From Bacteroidales bacterium (GTDB lineage: Bacteria > Bacteroidota > Bacteroidia > Bacteroidales > Paludibacteraceae): a DNA stretch of 57,168 nucleotides. The translations under genes were made by a program, and so were the position numbers. A model generated the notes under the pieces. It saw nothing but the letters and a program-made list of their open reading frames with translations, was not told where the DNA came from and ran no database searches. Numbering within the stretch: the first letter of the stretch is position 1; every line of letters begins with the position of its first letter. Location of the stretch: NCBI GenBank assembly GCA_022783865.1, contig JALFYY010000028.1:1-57168 (forward strand), given 5' to 3'. This document shows positions 30,665 to 40,642 of this stretch, in pieces.

Positions 30665-32320
30665 TTATTTTACAAACACTTTCACAGCTTTGTCTGCAAC
30701 GCGTACGATATTGATACCGGCAGGCATACCGCTGATTTGAGTAGTACCGTTAACGGCAGGAGCGTTGTAGAGCAACTGACCGGCTACATTGTAAACCTGA
30801 ACAGGCGTTCCTGCAATAGCTTCTACGCAAATAGTATTATGGCGAACGGTTACATTAGCAGGAGTTTCGAAGTTATCAACTGAAGTTGTAACGCCAATGG
30901 TAATAGCATATTGTGCAGCAGCAGGAGTAACTACATCACCGCTTTCACGCGGCAAAGCAACGCACTTAATCCATTCACCGGAGTTACCTACGATATAAAG
31001 GTTGTTAGCATAGTCCCAACAAAGGTCGTTGGTATTGCCACCGATGGTAGTATCGAATTTATATTTCTGTGTCAAAACAAACTTGCCGGCTTCATCTTTA
31101 GTAATGGTGTAAACACCTATTTGTTTACTTGCACAAGCAAAAGCAATCAAAGAGAAGTCTGCATTGAAGCAAACGCCACCGGCACGCAGATTACCGGTCA
31201 AATCTTTGAAATCTTCTTCTCCGGCAGCATTTACATGAACAATAGCAGGTTCAGCATCTGTAGGAGTTCCACGATATTGGAAATACCAGATACCGCCTTC
31301 GTTATCATAAACAATGTTTACAGAAGAACTTGTAATGGTATAAACACCTGAGAGAGCCGCGATATTTTTCGAGGGAACTTTGTTCCATGCTACGTTTGTA
31401 CCAAGGTTGTATTCGTCAACTCGACGATTTGCATAAGCAAATGCACCCGGTGCATTATCAGAAAGCATCAACACTTGCAAGTCTTCGCCTTCACCTTTTA
31501 CGTCGAAAGAGATATTAGTAGCGCAAATGAAATTGCCTTCTGCATCAAGTGCCTGATAAGGATTGGCAGCATCGGGTGTTCCGTAGATAACAGGTGTCCA
31601 CTCTGCATTCAAATCTTCGGGATTGATTTCATAGAGTGCTACACCCTTTTCGTTCTGTGCTGAAACAAACACACGACCGTCTTTGCTGATACGGACTTTA
31701 CGCGGATCGTAATCGGTTTGTCCGTTGGTGAATTTGTCATTAAAAGTCAAGCCGCCATTAAAGCCGTACTTGTCATCCTTATTTTTAAGAGGGGCAAAAG
31801 TAGGATCAAATACATACAAAGCTTGTCCGATGCTATTGGTAGGTCCCGACAGATATGTGTCATTTGGAGCATCCATACATTCGGTAGCATAAATGCGTCC
31901 GAAATAAGGACTTTCAGGATCATTGTCAGTAGCTACACCTTGCGGATGATAGAATTGATAACCGGTTGCACAAACGGTTGCTGTTTCGAGCGCCGGACTG
32001 GTAACTTTTACGGAAATCTTTACAACCGTACCCTTTGCAAGACCTACCAAAGGAACGATAGCACTATTGAGGTTGTTTTCTTTGGTTGCGTTGTTGGTAC
32101 CATTGTACTCTTTGATTGTTCCATCGATATCGGCAAGCACCTTTACTTCAGTAGCAGGAGCATTCAGACGATAACTAACCATAGCCATCTGCTGATCTTC
32201 ATCAGTAGAAACAGTTACATCGTAAGCATACGCATTTTTGGCATCGAGCGCTGTTTGAGCCATTACATTAGCTCCAACAAACATGGCGAGAGCCGCCATC
32301 AAGAAGGATTTTTTCTTCAT
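30665..32320 (-). CDS. Secreted beta-propeller-like protein with a T9SS type A sorting domain
   Basis: 551 residues. A signal peptide ends at V-M-A-Q (about 22). A beta-sandwich-like part (about 25-115) is followed by a stretch with propeller-like strands: V-R-I-S-K-D-G-R-V-F-V-S-A, L-D-A-E-G-N-F-I-C, Y-D-N-E-G-G-I-W-Y-F, N-L-Y-I-V-G-N-S-G-E-W. The last 70 residues are a T9SS type A tail (V-Q-V-Y-N-V-A-G-Q-L, I-S-G-M-P-A-G-I-N-I-V, K-V-F-V-K). Export to the surface or medium is expected. No catalytic signature was found. It is a single-gene unit with its own promoter. Confidence 0.85.
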   Translation of the reverse strand: MKKKSFLMAALAMFVGANVMAQTALDAKNAYAYDVTVSTDEDQQMAMVSYRLNAPATEVKVLADIDGTIKEYNGTNNATKENNLNSAIVPLVGLAKGTVVKISVKVTSPALETATVCATGYQFYHPQGVATDNDPESPYFGRIYATECMDAPNDTYLSGPTNSIGQALYVFDPTFAPLKNKDDKYGFNGGLTFNDKFTNGQTDYDPRKVRISKDGRVFVSAQNEKGVALYEINPEDLNAEWTPVIYGTPDAANPYQALDAEGNFICATNISFDVKGEGEDLQVLMLSDNAPGAFAYANRRVDEYNLGTNVAWNKVPSKNIAALSGVYTITSSSVNIVYDNEGGIWYFQYRGTPTDAEPAIVHVNAAGEEDFKDLTGNLRAGGVCFNADFSLIAFACASKQIGVYTITKDEAGKFVLTQKYKFDTTIGGNTNDLCWDYANNLYIVGNSGEWIKCVALPRESGDVVTPAAAQYAITIGVTTSVDNFETPANVTVRHNTICVEAIAGTPVQVYNVAGQLLYNAPAVNGTTQISGMPAGINIVRVADKAVKVFVK

Positions 32321-32390
32321 AATGTTTTGTGTTTTTATTTGGTATTCAAAATTTCAACGAAAGCAAGCGCCATCACTTCTTCCGTTTCTG

Positions 32391-32422
32391 CAAAGTTACA
32401 ACATATATTCCGATGTACCAAA
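32391..32422 (-). promoter_or_regulatory. Promoter of the T9SS propeller-like gene
   Basis: On the minus strand, TTTG (32419-32422) and TAACTTTG (32391-32398) are 20 bases apart. A start near 32383 leaves a leader of about 60 bases before the ATG at 32320. Confidence 0.7.
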
Positions 32423-32580
32423 TATTATTCGTACTTTTTTATATCGGGAGTTGAGCGCAGGTTCTCATAGATAGATTAGTTGTTTATCCTTCAGCACTCT
32501 GGTTGCAGAACCTGTCTTTTGTTGTTTTGCTCCCCGTGGTCACTTTCCGGCACAAACAGAAAGACTTAGCGTATCAAAAG

Positions 32581-32609
32581 CGAAACGCCCGCACAATCGG
32601 CAGGCGTTT
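32581..32609 (-). terminator. Terminator after rny
   Basis: GAAACGCC and GGCGTTTC form an 8-bp stem around a loop, followed on the minus strand by GCTTTTG. It ends the four-gene rny operon. Nothing else is seen between here and the promoter at 32391. Confidence 0.6.
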
Positions 32610-32636
32610 CACATCGGATGGATAATACCTTATTTA

Positions 32637-34166
32637 TTACTTGGCAAAACTGATGGCACGCGTTTCACGGATAACCGTAATCTTCACTTGACCCGGGTAG
32701 GTCATTTCGTCCTGAATACGCTTTGCCAAATCGAACGAGAGCAATTCGGTCTCTTTGTCGGTCATTTTGTCTGCACCTACAATCACACGGAGTTCGCGAC
32801 CGGCTTGGATAGCATAGGTCTTGATAACACCCGGATAGCTCAGTGCCAGGTTCTCCAAGTCGTTCAGACGTTTGATATATGCCTCCACTATTTCACGGCG
32901 GGCACCCGGTCGGGCACCTGAAATAGCATCGCAAGCTTGTACAATCGGAGCCAACATGGTTTCCATCTCCACCTCATCATGGTGCGAACCGACTGCATTG
33001 CAGATATCGGGCTTTTCGCCATACTTCTCGCAAAGGTGCATACCCAGTATTGCGTGCGGCAATTCGGGTTCGTCTTCAGGCACTTTGCCGATATCGTGCA
33101 AAAGTCCGGCACGGCGTGCTTTCTTCGGATTGAGTCCGAGTTCCGATGCCATAGCGGCACAAAGATTTGCCGTTTCGCGGGCGTGTTGCAAAAGGTTCTG
33201 TCCGTACGACGAACGGTATTTCATACGACCCACCATCTTGATGAGTTCCGGATGCAAACCATGAACACCGAGATCGATAGTGGTTCGTTTACCGGTCTCA
33301 ATGATTTCTTCTTCCACCTGTTTCTTCACCTTAGCCACTACCTCTTCGATACGGGCAGGGTGAATACGTCCGTCGGTTACCAACTGGTGGAGTGCCAAAC
33401 GTGCAATCTCACGACGGACAGGGTCGAAGGCGGAAAGTACAATAGCTTCGGGCGTATCGTCCACCACGATTTCCACACCGGTAGCGGCTTCCAACGCACG
33501 GATATTGCGGCCTTCACGACCGATAATGCGGCCTTTCACTTCGTCGTTATCGATATGGAAAACGGTCACAGAGTTCTCGATAGCCGCCTCAGTGGCAATA
33601 CGTTGAATGGTTTGCACCACAATCTTCTTCGCCTCTTTGTTGGCATTCAACCGCGCTTCGTCCATAATCTCGTTGACATACGACATCGCATTGGTTTTCG
33701 CCTCGTCTTTCAACGCTTCCACCAGCTGTTTCTTTGCCTCTTCGGCAGAAATGCCCGAGATGGTTTCCAATTGCTGTTGTGCCTGCTTGTGCATACGTTC
33801 GATTTCTTTCTGTTTGTAATCAAGCGCCTGCTGTTGTTGCTCAATCTGTTGCGCACGTTGGTTCACTTCGTTGAGCGAACGTTGCACTTCGCCTTGCCGT
33901 TGGTTGAGCTGTTGCTCACGTTGTCCGAGCCGTTGTTCGGTCTGTTGCAGTTTTTGGTTCTGCTGCTGTACCGTTTTCTCGTATTCCAACTTCAAGGCAA
34001 TGAACTTCTCCTTGGCTTCGATAACCTTGTTTTTCTTGATAATCTCAGCCTCTTCTTTCGCCTTGTTGACAACGCCGTTGCTCATCGAATAGAGAATCAG
34101 GAAACAAATCCCGGCTCCGAGCAACAATGCGCCGATGGCGATTAGTATTACATATAAAATGTCCAT
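32637..34166 (-). CDS. rny: Ribonuclease Y
   Basis: 509 residues. RNase Y is a membrane-anchored endoribonuclease that starts mRNA decay. The order is typical: an N-terminal membrane helix (about 3-27), a long Q/E/K-rich coiled coil (about 35-180), a KH domain ([11 protein letters not shown]) and an HD domain with L-L-H-D-I-G-K and S-H-H-D-E-V. It is the last gene of an operon running from the DUF3078 gene through the coiled-coil gene and zapA; zapA ends 6 bases upstream. Confidence 0.97.
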   Translation of the reverse strand: MDILYVILIAIGALLLGAGICFLILYSMSNGVVNKAKEEAEIIKKNKVIEAKEKFIALKLEYEKTVQQQNQKLQQTEQRLGQREQQLNQRQGEVQRSLNEVNQRAQQIEQQQQALDYKQKEIERMHKQAQQQLETISGISAEEAKKQLVEALKDEAKTNAMSYVNEIMDEARLNANKEAKKIVVQTIQRIATEAAIENSVTVFHIDNDEVKGRIIGREGRNIRALEAATGVEIVVDDTPEAIVLSAFDPVRREIARLALHQLVTDGRIHPARIEEVVAKVKKQVEEEIIETGKRTTIDLGVHGLHPELIKMVGRMKYRSSYGQNLLQHARETANLCAAMASELGLNPKKARRAGLLHDIGKVPEDEPELPHAILGMHLCEKYGEKPDICNAVGSHHDEVEMETMLAPIVQACDAISGARPGARREIVEAYIKRLNDLENLALSYPGVIKTYAIQAGRELRVIVGADKMTDKETELLSFDLAKRIQDEMTYPGQVKITVIRETRAISFAK

Positions 34167-34172
34167 TGTTTT

Positions 34173-34469
34173 TTATTTTTCGTTAATATTATTGATAGCG
34201 TTTAATTTTTCGTTTAACTCCGATATTTTGTCGATGAATGGTTGAACCGCCTTTTCCCGCTCGTCCTGACTGAGTTCTACGGCCACATACAAAGCCGTCA
34301 ACATCCAGAGTTCTTCCAGCGGCTTGTTAGGGTAATGTGCAAACAGCGTCTTGTATTTTTCGTTCACCTTGTCGGCAGCACGTCGATAGATAGGTTCGTT
34401 CTTCCGTTCTATTCTCAAGCGGACAGAATGACAATCAAGTTGTAAGTTTATATTTTGCAAGTCTGCCAT
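34173..34469 (-). CDS. zapA: ZapA-like cell division protein
   Basis: 98 residues. The N-terminus (I-N-L-Q-L-D-C-H-S-V-R-L-R-I) and the E-P-I-Y-R-R-A-A-D-K-V-N-E-K segment match ZapA, followed by a C-terminal coiled coil with K-I-S-E-L-N-E-K-L. ZapA bundles FtsZ filaments at the division ring. A short coiled-coil protein is encoded 5 bases upstream and rny 6 bases downstream, a compact arrangement that supports the assignment. Confidence 0.85.
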   Translation of the reverse strand: MADLQNINLQLDCHSVRLRIERKNEPIYRRAADKVNEKYKTLFAHYPNKPLEELWMLTALYVAVELSQDEREKAVQPFIDKISELNEKLNAINNINEK

Positions 34470-34474
34470 ACTGC

Positions 34475-34753
34475 TTATTCTGATAAAGAGTTCAATGCTT
34501 CATCTATCATTTTTATCATCTTGCCAATCTTCTGACGTGCCATCTGTTTGTCTTCTGTATCGCCTGTCAATGCCGCTGCCGTACTCAGAGCGTTATATTG
34601 CTTTTGCAGTTTACTCAGTTGTTCGCGGGTCTGCAACAATTCTTCCCATTGATGTTCATATTTCTGTTGCAAAACATTATACTCGTTTTGCAATGTTTCG
34701 TACGCCACCAATAGCCTGTTGAAATTCTCCTCAAATTGTTGCAGCAATTCCAT
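34475..34753 (-). CDS. Short coiled-coil protein next to zapA
   Basis: 92 residues, almost wholly predicted coiled coil (L-Q-N-E-Y-N-V-L-Q-Q-K-Y, Q-L-S-K-L-Q-K-Q-Y), with no signal peptide or membrane helix. Its place directly before zapA suggests a division-associated partner comparable in shape to ZapB, but no sequence signature proves that. It lies 5 bases from zapA and 10 bases after the DUF3078 stop. Confidence 0.8.
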   Translation of the reverse strand: MELLQQFEENFNRLLVAYETLQNEYNVLQQKYEHQWEELLQTREQLSKLQKQYNALSTAAALTGDTEDKQMARQKIGKMIKMIDEALNSLSE

Positions 34754-34763
34754 GGCAGCCGTT

Positions 34764-35927
34764 TTAGAAGCTGTATCCGATACCCAGACCGAGAACCGAC
34801 TTGAACTGTACGCGTTCTGCCGATGTGCCGTCTTTGCCTTCGATAAGCGTACCGTTGTAATACTTCAAACTGGTAGAGAGCGTAACGTTCAGCACTTTCA
34901 AGAACTGATACGACACAGCCACATCCCAGTCAACATCGAAATTACCGAACTGACGGTTCTTGTTCGAATATTTGAAATAGTCGTCTTCACCATCCTCCAA
35001 TTTATATCCCTTGCCGGCATACGGAGTAAAGAGTCCGAGTGTGGTACTCAGTGTCAGGTTCTCGTATTTATAGGCAATCGCTCCCTTGAACGACAAACCG
35101 AACTCTGCACGGAAATTGCGATACTTGGTTTGAGTATTGCCGTCCTCGTCTTTATAGTAAACCGTCGTACCGTATTTGGTTTGCAAATTGCTGCGGAAAT
35201 CAGTATGATTATTCAACATCGCTTTGTAGTCATAGGCAGGACTGGCACCTTCTTCCAAATTACCGAAATAGGCTTCCTCGGTATATTTCTCATTCCACTT
35301 GTCTCCCACGTATGCCGTTGTAATACGTCCTGCTATAGGCGAGAGGTAGATAGAGAAATCGGCTCCGTTGTAACTCTTCTTCCAGTCGATACCGACAGAG
35401 ATATCGGTATAAGACGGTGCCAACCATTTGGAGATGGCAGGATTGTAGCCCGTCACATAGTCACGACCAAGTGCATACTGGCTCTGGAAGCCGCCCAAGA
35501 CGGTCAGATACCACGATTTGTGGAACTCCCAACCGAACTTGGTTGCCAACTTGATATTGTCGGAAGATTTCTGGAAAGCGTCTTCTTCCTGGTCAACCCA
35601 AGTTACACCAAAATCGGTATCGAAATTGGTTTCCCATGCGATATTGTCTTTATGATAAAGCAAATGCAGTTTGGCAAAAGCGATGCCGTTCACATTGTTT
35701 TTACCGCCGGCTGCCCAGTTCCAAAGTCCGGTAGCGGCACCGTTAAGTCCTACTACTCCGTCGAATTTCCATGCTTTTTCGCCTGTATCTACCGATTTCA
35801 ATGCGTCGGCGGCTTTCTTGGCGGCATCAGCTTGCGTAGCAACAGTCGCTTTATCCACTTCTTGCGCACTCACTGCGAATGCAACCATTAAACAGAGAGA
35901 TAATGACACAGTCTTTAAGTGTTTCAT
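34764..35927 (-). CDS. DUF3078 family outer-membrane beta-barrel-like protein
   Basis: 387 residues from the second in-frame ATG (35927), which starts a good signal peptide ending V-S-A-Q-E; the first ATG at 35951 adds eight charged residues in front. DUF3078 features: G-L-N-G-A-A-T-G-L-W-N-W-A-A-G-G-K-N-N early on, alternating aromatic strands (N-F-D-T-D-F-G-V-T-W) and a C-terminal strand ending G-I-G-Y-S-F, as expected for a barrel inserted in the outer membrane. Its role is not known. It heads the operon with the coiled-coil gene, zapA and rny. Confidence 0.88.
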   Translation of the reverse strand: MKHLKTVSLSLCLMVAFAVSAQEVDKATVATQADAAKKAADALKSVDTGEKAWKFDGVVGLNGAATGLWNWAAGGKNNVNGIAFAKLHLLYHKDNIAWETNFDTDFGVTWVDQEEDAFQKSSDNIKLATKFGWEFHKSWYLTVLGGFQSQYALGRDYVTGYNPAISKWLAPSYTDISVGIDWKKSYNGADFSIYLSPIAGRITTAYVGDKWNEKYTEEAYFGNLEEGASPAYDYKAMLNNHTDFRSNLQTKYGTTVYYKDEDGNTQTKYRNFRAEFGLSFKGAIAYKYENLTLSTTLGLFTPYAGKGYKLEDGEDDYFKYSNKNRQFGNFDVDWDVAVSYQFLKVLNVTLSTSLKYYNGTLIEGKDGTSAERVQFKSVLGLGIGYSF

Positions 35928-35998
35928 CTTATTCTTTTTATTTACGTACACGTTAATAATTATTTATACTTTGGGCATAATACCCATTTTACATTTTG

Positions 35999-36006
35999 CA
36001 AAGATA
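35999..36006 (-). promoter_or_regulatory. -7 element of the DUF3078-rny operon
   Basis: TATCTTTG on the minus strand lies 72 bases upstream of the ATG at 35927; the -33 TTTG is replaced by a weaker CTTG-like sequence. Confidence 0.6.
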
Positions 36007-36214
36007 CAACATTTCTCCGACACTGGCAAGTACTTGTCCCTATAATATAAAAATCAACAAAGATAATGCAGCTTTGTCAAGCAGAAGCAGCAGCATGAGC
36101 CCTGTCTATTAAGAATGGTTTCCTGTATATTACCCGTTCCTTTACGTTTTCTTACCCCATTCTGTCATCCGCACATCACCCGCTTGTCACCTTCATACCC
36201 CACAGCTTCCGTCA

Positions 36215-36356
36215 TTTGGTTATTATTTGGTTATTATTTGGTTATTATTTGGTGATTATTTGGTGATTACTTGGTGATTCAGCACTCCTCATGCTACCCT
36301 CGTGCTATCATCATTAGGTTATTATTAGGTTGTTATTAGGTTATTATTAGGTTATT
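36215..36356 (+). repeat. Two 11-base tandem repeat blocks in an intergenic region
   Basis: Six units of TTTGGTTATTA/TTTGGTGATTA at 36215-36280 and four units of ATTAGGTTATT (one with G) at 36313-36356. Both have an 11-base period, close to one helical turn, and related cores. The 36007-36214 stretch before them holds no gene; 36357-36480 has further short iterated words (GATTGCCGGATTACCGGATTGCC). Confidence 0.85.
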
Positions 36357-36520
36357 CTGCATATCTTATGCGGTCATCCGGCTGATGCTGTCGAGGCGCA
36401 ACCGGGCGTATCCGCTATCTATTGTCAGATGGTAAGATTGCCGGATTACCGGATTGCCTAATTGTCAAATCTCCCCACCTTATCTGTCAATTTTTATACG
36501 GCAGAACAAAAATAAAGCCG

Positions 36521-36528
36521 TACCTTTG
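36521..36528 (+). promoter_or_regulatory. -7 element of the 1291-residue T9SS gene
   Basis: TACCTTTG, 39 bases before the ATG at 36568, gives a leader of about 32 bases. Confidence 0.6.
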
Positions 36529-36567
36529 TAATCGTTAAACTATGTTCAACCGCAAACAATCGAACAC

Positions 36568-39500
36568 ATGAAAAATATATTGAAAAAGAGTATTGTATCT
36601 TTCTTCTGCTGCCTATTCGGCAGTACAGTTATAGCCCAAAACTCAGCCTCGTTTACCGCTGGCGAAATAGCGAGCGGAGCAAGCAAAAACGGAGTGACAG
36701 TATCTTCTTCTTACAGCTCTACCAGCAATAAACAAATCTGTAAGGAAAATGGTAAAGGCGTAAAAGTGGACTTGATAGAAATCAAAAACACAGCCAGTGC
36801 CTATGATCAGAATTACGTTCAAATAAGCACCACTTCGGACATTACCAATATAAAAATTCATGGCACTACCAATAATTCTGTTGTCAAGAATGCAGCGATG
36901 ATTATGTGGAATACGCCCCCAAACGGAAGTTCCGCCACTGCGGAAACATTGATACCGATGGACTCTTATGACGGTGACTGCGCCAGCAATACAACAGATG
37001 TTTCTATCCCCCAAGGAATCCGATCATTACGGATATATCGTCAAATCAAAAAATACGACAGCAGTAGTCATTCTTTTGGAGGCAGTAGCAACTACGGGGA
37101 TGGCACGACGATACTTATTGCAGACTTAGAAGTTACGCTTGCCGCTGCTCCGACTCCGAAATCTTCCGATGCAACTTTGTCAGACCTAAAGGTGGAAGGA
37201 CAGACTATCAGCGATTTTGCTCCTACGACGTATGACTACGACTACACTATGCCGCCTTCGCAGTCATCGTGGCCGCAGATAACCGCAACAACCAACGATA
37301 GCAAAGCAACCTGCGACGTACAGCAGAATGGCAACCCTGCCGTCATTACCGTAACAGCCGAAGACGGAACACAACTCACCTACCGCATCAACTATATTCA
37401 AACAACAGAACCTATTATAACAAGTTTTACCGTTGCCGGTGTCAGTGCAGACATCAATCAGGCACAAAAGACCATTACGGCAACCCTGCCCAACGGAACC
37501 GATGTCAGCAGTCTGGCCCCAACAGTGCTCACCGACAACGCCGATTCCTACACTCCCACGGGAGCACAGAATTTCAGCAATCCGGTAATCTACAAAGCCA
37601 TCAAAGGCACTCAACAAACAGCCTACACCGTTACACTTTCCGTTGCACCGCCCAAATCGAACGATGCCACATTGAGTAGCATTTCAGTGAATGGCACTCC
37701 GCTGCCTGGTTTCCAGCGCACTACCTATAGCTACACCTACGAACTGCCTGCAGGTACCACTGATGTACCAAACGTAACCGCCACACCCAACAAGCCCAAC
37801 ACGATGCATATCATCACTGATGCTTCAAGTCTGCCCGGCACTACCACCATCACGGTGACCGCCGAAGACGGGACACAACAGGTATATACCATTAACTTTA
37901 CGGTAAAAATACCTTCTTCAGGCTTGACCATTCACTATCCCGAAATCTATGAAGCCGACACCCGTGCCGGAGGATACGGAACACCATTGGTACAATTCGG
38001 CGGACGAGAATATGAGGTATATTATGCTGCACGAAACAGTAGTGACAATATGACCATCAGCACAAAAGGTGAGGATCGCCAGATGGGTATTACTACCAAT
38101 GAGACTACTACAGCCTGCGAAGCAAAAGACGGGTGGTTTACCATGACAGCAAAATCGGTTTCATCGTGTAGTGCTGCAGCAAAAGATGAATTTACCCAAG
38201 GTACTTCGGGGCGTGAACACCGAATGGACGACGGCAAAACCTATACACTTCATCTTAGCGGTTACGACCAGTTTGCCATCTATGCCAAAGACAAGAAGCA
38301 AGACACCAAAGGTACAAAACCCGGTGACAATCAATACTTCGAAGTATATATCGATGGTTTTCTTCAACCATTGCAATTCGACAAAGACAACTATACCATA
38401 CGGCGATATAATATCACTACCGGCGAGCATCTTATTACAGTTAAAGCCATCAATGGAGAATCAAAGATGGTAGGCTTCTCTCTCCGTGTGAGCGATGCTC
38501 CGAGAGCAAAATACGTATCGGGCGACGACAAGACGCAGGTAGTAAACCAGACCAAACAACTGGCTCCTGTCACCTACACCATCCGCAACTACGTATCTGC
38601 CCGTTTGGAATGGGTAGGTACTGAAGGCACCGGTATCACGCTTACTCCCGTTAATGCCACAGGCGATACGCTGCAGGTGAGCGGTACAGCCAACTGTCCG
38701 GTAGGCGACTACACCTATAAAGTAGTGGCACTCGACAAAAACGGAGCGGAAGCATCCTCCTGCACCGGCACATTCCGTGTACAGACGGAAGTGCGCGCCA
38801 CCGACGGCGACGCACATACCGTTTGGATAAACGACCCGATGACGCCCGTCACCTACGAATATGACGCCCTCGACGATAAGGACGTAACTTTCAGTTGGGG
38901 CAACAAGCCCGACGGTGTGGACGCCAAACAAGACAATGCCAACAACCAATGGGCAATCAGCGGAACGCCTACCAAAGCCGGCACTTACAACTATACCCTT
39001 ACAGCCGCAGGCGGCAATACGCTCAACGGTACACTCACCGTGGACATACCTGACCCGATGTTTATTGCGCCGGCAAATGCCTCTACCAAAGTGAAAGCCA
39101 CACAACAGTTGGTACCCGTAGTATGGACTGTGAAATTTGCCAAGAACGTTACCGTTACGGGCTTACCCACCGGCGTAAGCGGAACATATAGCAACGGCAC
39201 ATTCACCCTTAGCGGTACACCTGCTGCCGAAACAACCTATCCGCAAACGTACATCTATACCCTCACTGCCGAACCGCTCTACGAAGGTAAAAACACGGTA
39301 ACAAAGCAGGGACAAATCATCGTAATCGACCCGGCTGCCAAGTCGCTCCTTTATCTGTACGACGACGCCTACAACGACGGTGTCTTCACTTATCTGAATA
39401 GCAAATACGATGTTTCGCCCCGCCGAACCGATGACAGGATGCGGGCAAAAGACCAATACGACATGTACGATGTAGTGGTTATTTCCGAAAACGTGGATGC

Positions 39501-40443
39501 CACCAACGAAGAAGTACTGGGTATCATCAAAACACTTCAGAAACCGGTGCTCAACATGGAAGTATTCACTTACACCACTTCCCGCTTGGGTTGGGGTTAT
39601 CCCGACAACGGAAGCGGCACCAATACCGCCATTCAAGCCATGCAACCTTCGCACCCCGTCTTCAAAGGAATGAATGTGAAGACCAACGATGCTATTGAGA
39701 TTCTTGACCAAGTCACCGGCACAGGCATCATGCCCACCGATATCAACCTGCCTGGCTCCTATTGTTTGGCTACGGCAATAAAACGCGGTGATATCTACGA
39801 AGAAGACGGCGCACGCTGCGTTGCCATTCACGAAGTGCCGAAAAGCATACGGGGAGGCAAATATATCCTGCTGCCTGTCTCGCAAAAGAGCCAGCAGAAC
39901 CTCACCGTACAAGGCAAACGCCTCATCGACAATATCATTAGTTACCTGGTTGACCCCACCGAAGCTACAATCGAACTTCCCGAGTTGCGCATTTCCTCAT
40001 TCAAGATTGATGGCGTAGAAGGTAAAATCGACGAGGCGGCACTCACTATCCGTCTGACACTACCTGCAGGAACAAATTTGACTGCACTCATTCCTGAAGT
40101 ACAGATAGTAAGCAATGCTACGGTAGTCACCCCTTCGGACGGCGAGACAGTGGATTTCAGCGACCAACACTATGGCGTCAATTACACCGTGAGCGACTTC
40201 ATCAACAAAAAAGTATATAAAGTGTTTGTCAACACGCTGACAGACTTGGAAGACACCGCCATCGATGGTGTCTGGTTCGACGGCAATATGCTCCACAACC
40301 CTGCAGGCATTTGGCTCAATATCTACGATATAATGGGTCGTCTCCTGACCGTCACAAATGCCGATATGGATATGACTACCCTTCCTACCGGTGTTTATCT
40401 GTTGCAAAGTAGCAATGCAACCATGAAGATAGTGAGGAATTGA
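36568..40443 (+). CDS. Large multi-domain T9SS cargo protein with cadherin-like beta-sandwich repeats
   Basis: 1291 residues. The signal peptide ends at V-I-A-Q (about 24). Two cadherin-like beta-sandwich repeats start near 197 and 361 (S-x-D-A-T-L-S-x-L/I-x-V, ending V-T-A-E-D-G-T-Q). A carbohydrate-module-like region with E-A-D-T-R-A-G-G-Y-G (about 455-650) and Ig-like domains with I-S-G-T-P-T-K-A-G-T follow. A Rossmann-like segment lies at about 927-1130 (L-L-Y-L-Y-D-D-A-Y-N-D, Y-D-V-V-V-I-S-E). The T9SS type A tail is at about 1242-1291 (I-Y-D-I-M-G-R-L-L, L-P-T-G-V-Y-L-L). It is expected at the cell surface. No enzyme activity can be assigned. Confidence 0.85.
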   Translation: MKNILKKSIVSFFCCLFGSTVIAQNSASFTAGEIASGASKNGVTVSSSYSSTSNKQICKENGKGVKVDLIEIKNTASAYDQNYVQISTTSDITNIKIHGTTNNSVVKNAAMIMWNTPPNGSSATAETLIPMDSYDGDCASNTTDVSIPQGIRSLRIYRQIKKYDSSSHSFGGSSNYGDGTTILIADLEVTLAAAPTPKSSDATLSDLKVEGQTISDFAPTTYDYDYTMPPSQSSWPQITATTNDSKATCDVQQNGNPAVITVTAEDGTQLTYRINYIQTTEPIITSFTVAGVSADINQAQKTITATLPNGTDVSSLAPTVLTDNADSYTPTGAQNFSNPVIYKAIKGTQQTAYTVTLSVAPPKSNDATLSSISVNGTPLPGFQRTTYSYTYELPAGTTDVPNVTATPNKPNTMHIITDASSLPGTTTITVTAEDGTQQVYTINFTVKIPSSGLTIHYPEIYEADTRAGGYGTPLVQFGGREYEVYYAARNSSDNMTISTKGEDRQMGITTNETTTACEAKDGWFTMTAKSVSSCSAAAKDEFTQGTSGREHRMDDGKTYTLHLSGYDQFAIYAKDKKQDTKGTKPGDNQYFEVYIDGFLQPLQFDKDNYTIRRYNITTGEHLITVKAINGESKMVGFSLRVSDAPRAKYVSGDDKTQVVNQTKQLAPVTYTIRNYVSARLEWVGTEGTGITLTPVNATGDTLQVSGTANCPVGDYTYKVVALDKNGAEASSCTGTFRVQTEVRATDGDAHTVWINDPMTPVTYEYDALDDKDVTFSWGNKPDGVDAKQDNANNQWAISGTPTKAGTYNYTLTAAGGNTLNGTLTVDIPDPMFIAPANASTKVKATQQLVPVVWTVKFAKNVTVTGLPTGVSGTYSNGTFTLSGTPAAETTYPQTYIYTLTAEPLYEGKNTVTKQGQIIVIDPAAKSLLYLYDDAYNDGVFTYLNSKYDVSPRRTDDRMRAKDQYDMYDVVVISENVDATNEEVLGIIKTLQKPVLNMEVFTYTTSRLGWGYPDNGSGTNTAIQAMQPSHPVFKGMNVKTNDAIEILDQVTGTGIMPTDINLPGSYCLATAIKRGDIYEEDGARCVAIHEVPKSIRGGKYILLPVSQKSQQNLTVQGKRLIDNIISYLVDPTEATIELPELRISSFKIDGVEGKIDEAALTIRLTLPAGTNLTALIPEVQIVSNATVVTPSDGETVDFSDQHYGVNYTVSDFINKKVYKVFVNTLTDLEDTAIDGVWFDGNMLHNPAGIWLNIYDIMGRLLTVTNADMDMTTLPTGVYLLQSSNATMKIVRN

Positions 40444-40516
40444 GAAACAGGGAAATGGGAGAAACCAAGGAATTGAGGAACTGGATTAACTCCTTTTGCA
40501 CTCAATCATTTCTATC

Positions 40517-40544
40517 ATAAAGACGCGACAATTCGCGTCTTTAT
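40517..40544. terminator. Terminator after the T9SS gene
   Basis: A perfect 12-bp stem (ATAAAGACGCGA at 40517-40528, TCGCGTCTTTAT at 40533-40544) with a four-base loop; A/T runs in the stem make it usable in both directions. Confidence 0.82.
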
Positions 40545-40620
40545 GAGTTATAGACAGGTATCTGCACTATCTATAGAAAAGTAAATTGCGGTTTTGCATT
40601 CGTATATCATAAATTATTCG

Positions 40621-40628
40621 TATCTTTG
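40621..40628 (+). promoter_or_regulatory. -7 element of the polyprenyl synthetase gene
   Basis: TATCTTTG ends only 14 bases before the ATG at 40643, so the mRNA would have a leader of about ten bases or less. Confidence 0.65.
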
Positions 40629-40642
40629 CACGCCTTTTGGGT

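Noticed and set aside
32937..34145. 402-codon plus-strand ORF opposite rny
   Set aside because: It is the mirror of a motif-complete RNase Y gene; the translated F/L/H-rich sequence reflects its Q/K/E-rich coiled coil on the other strand, and no start or promoter context supports it.
34719..35891. 390-codon plus-strand ORF opposite the DUF3078 gene
   Set aside because: Antisense to a signal-peptide-bearing barrel protein in a clear operon; composition is not protein-like.
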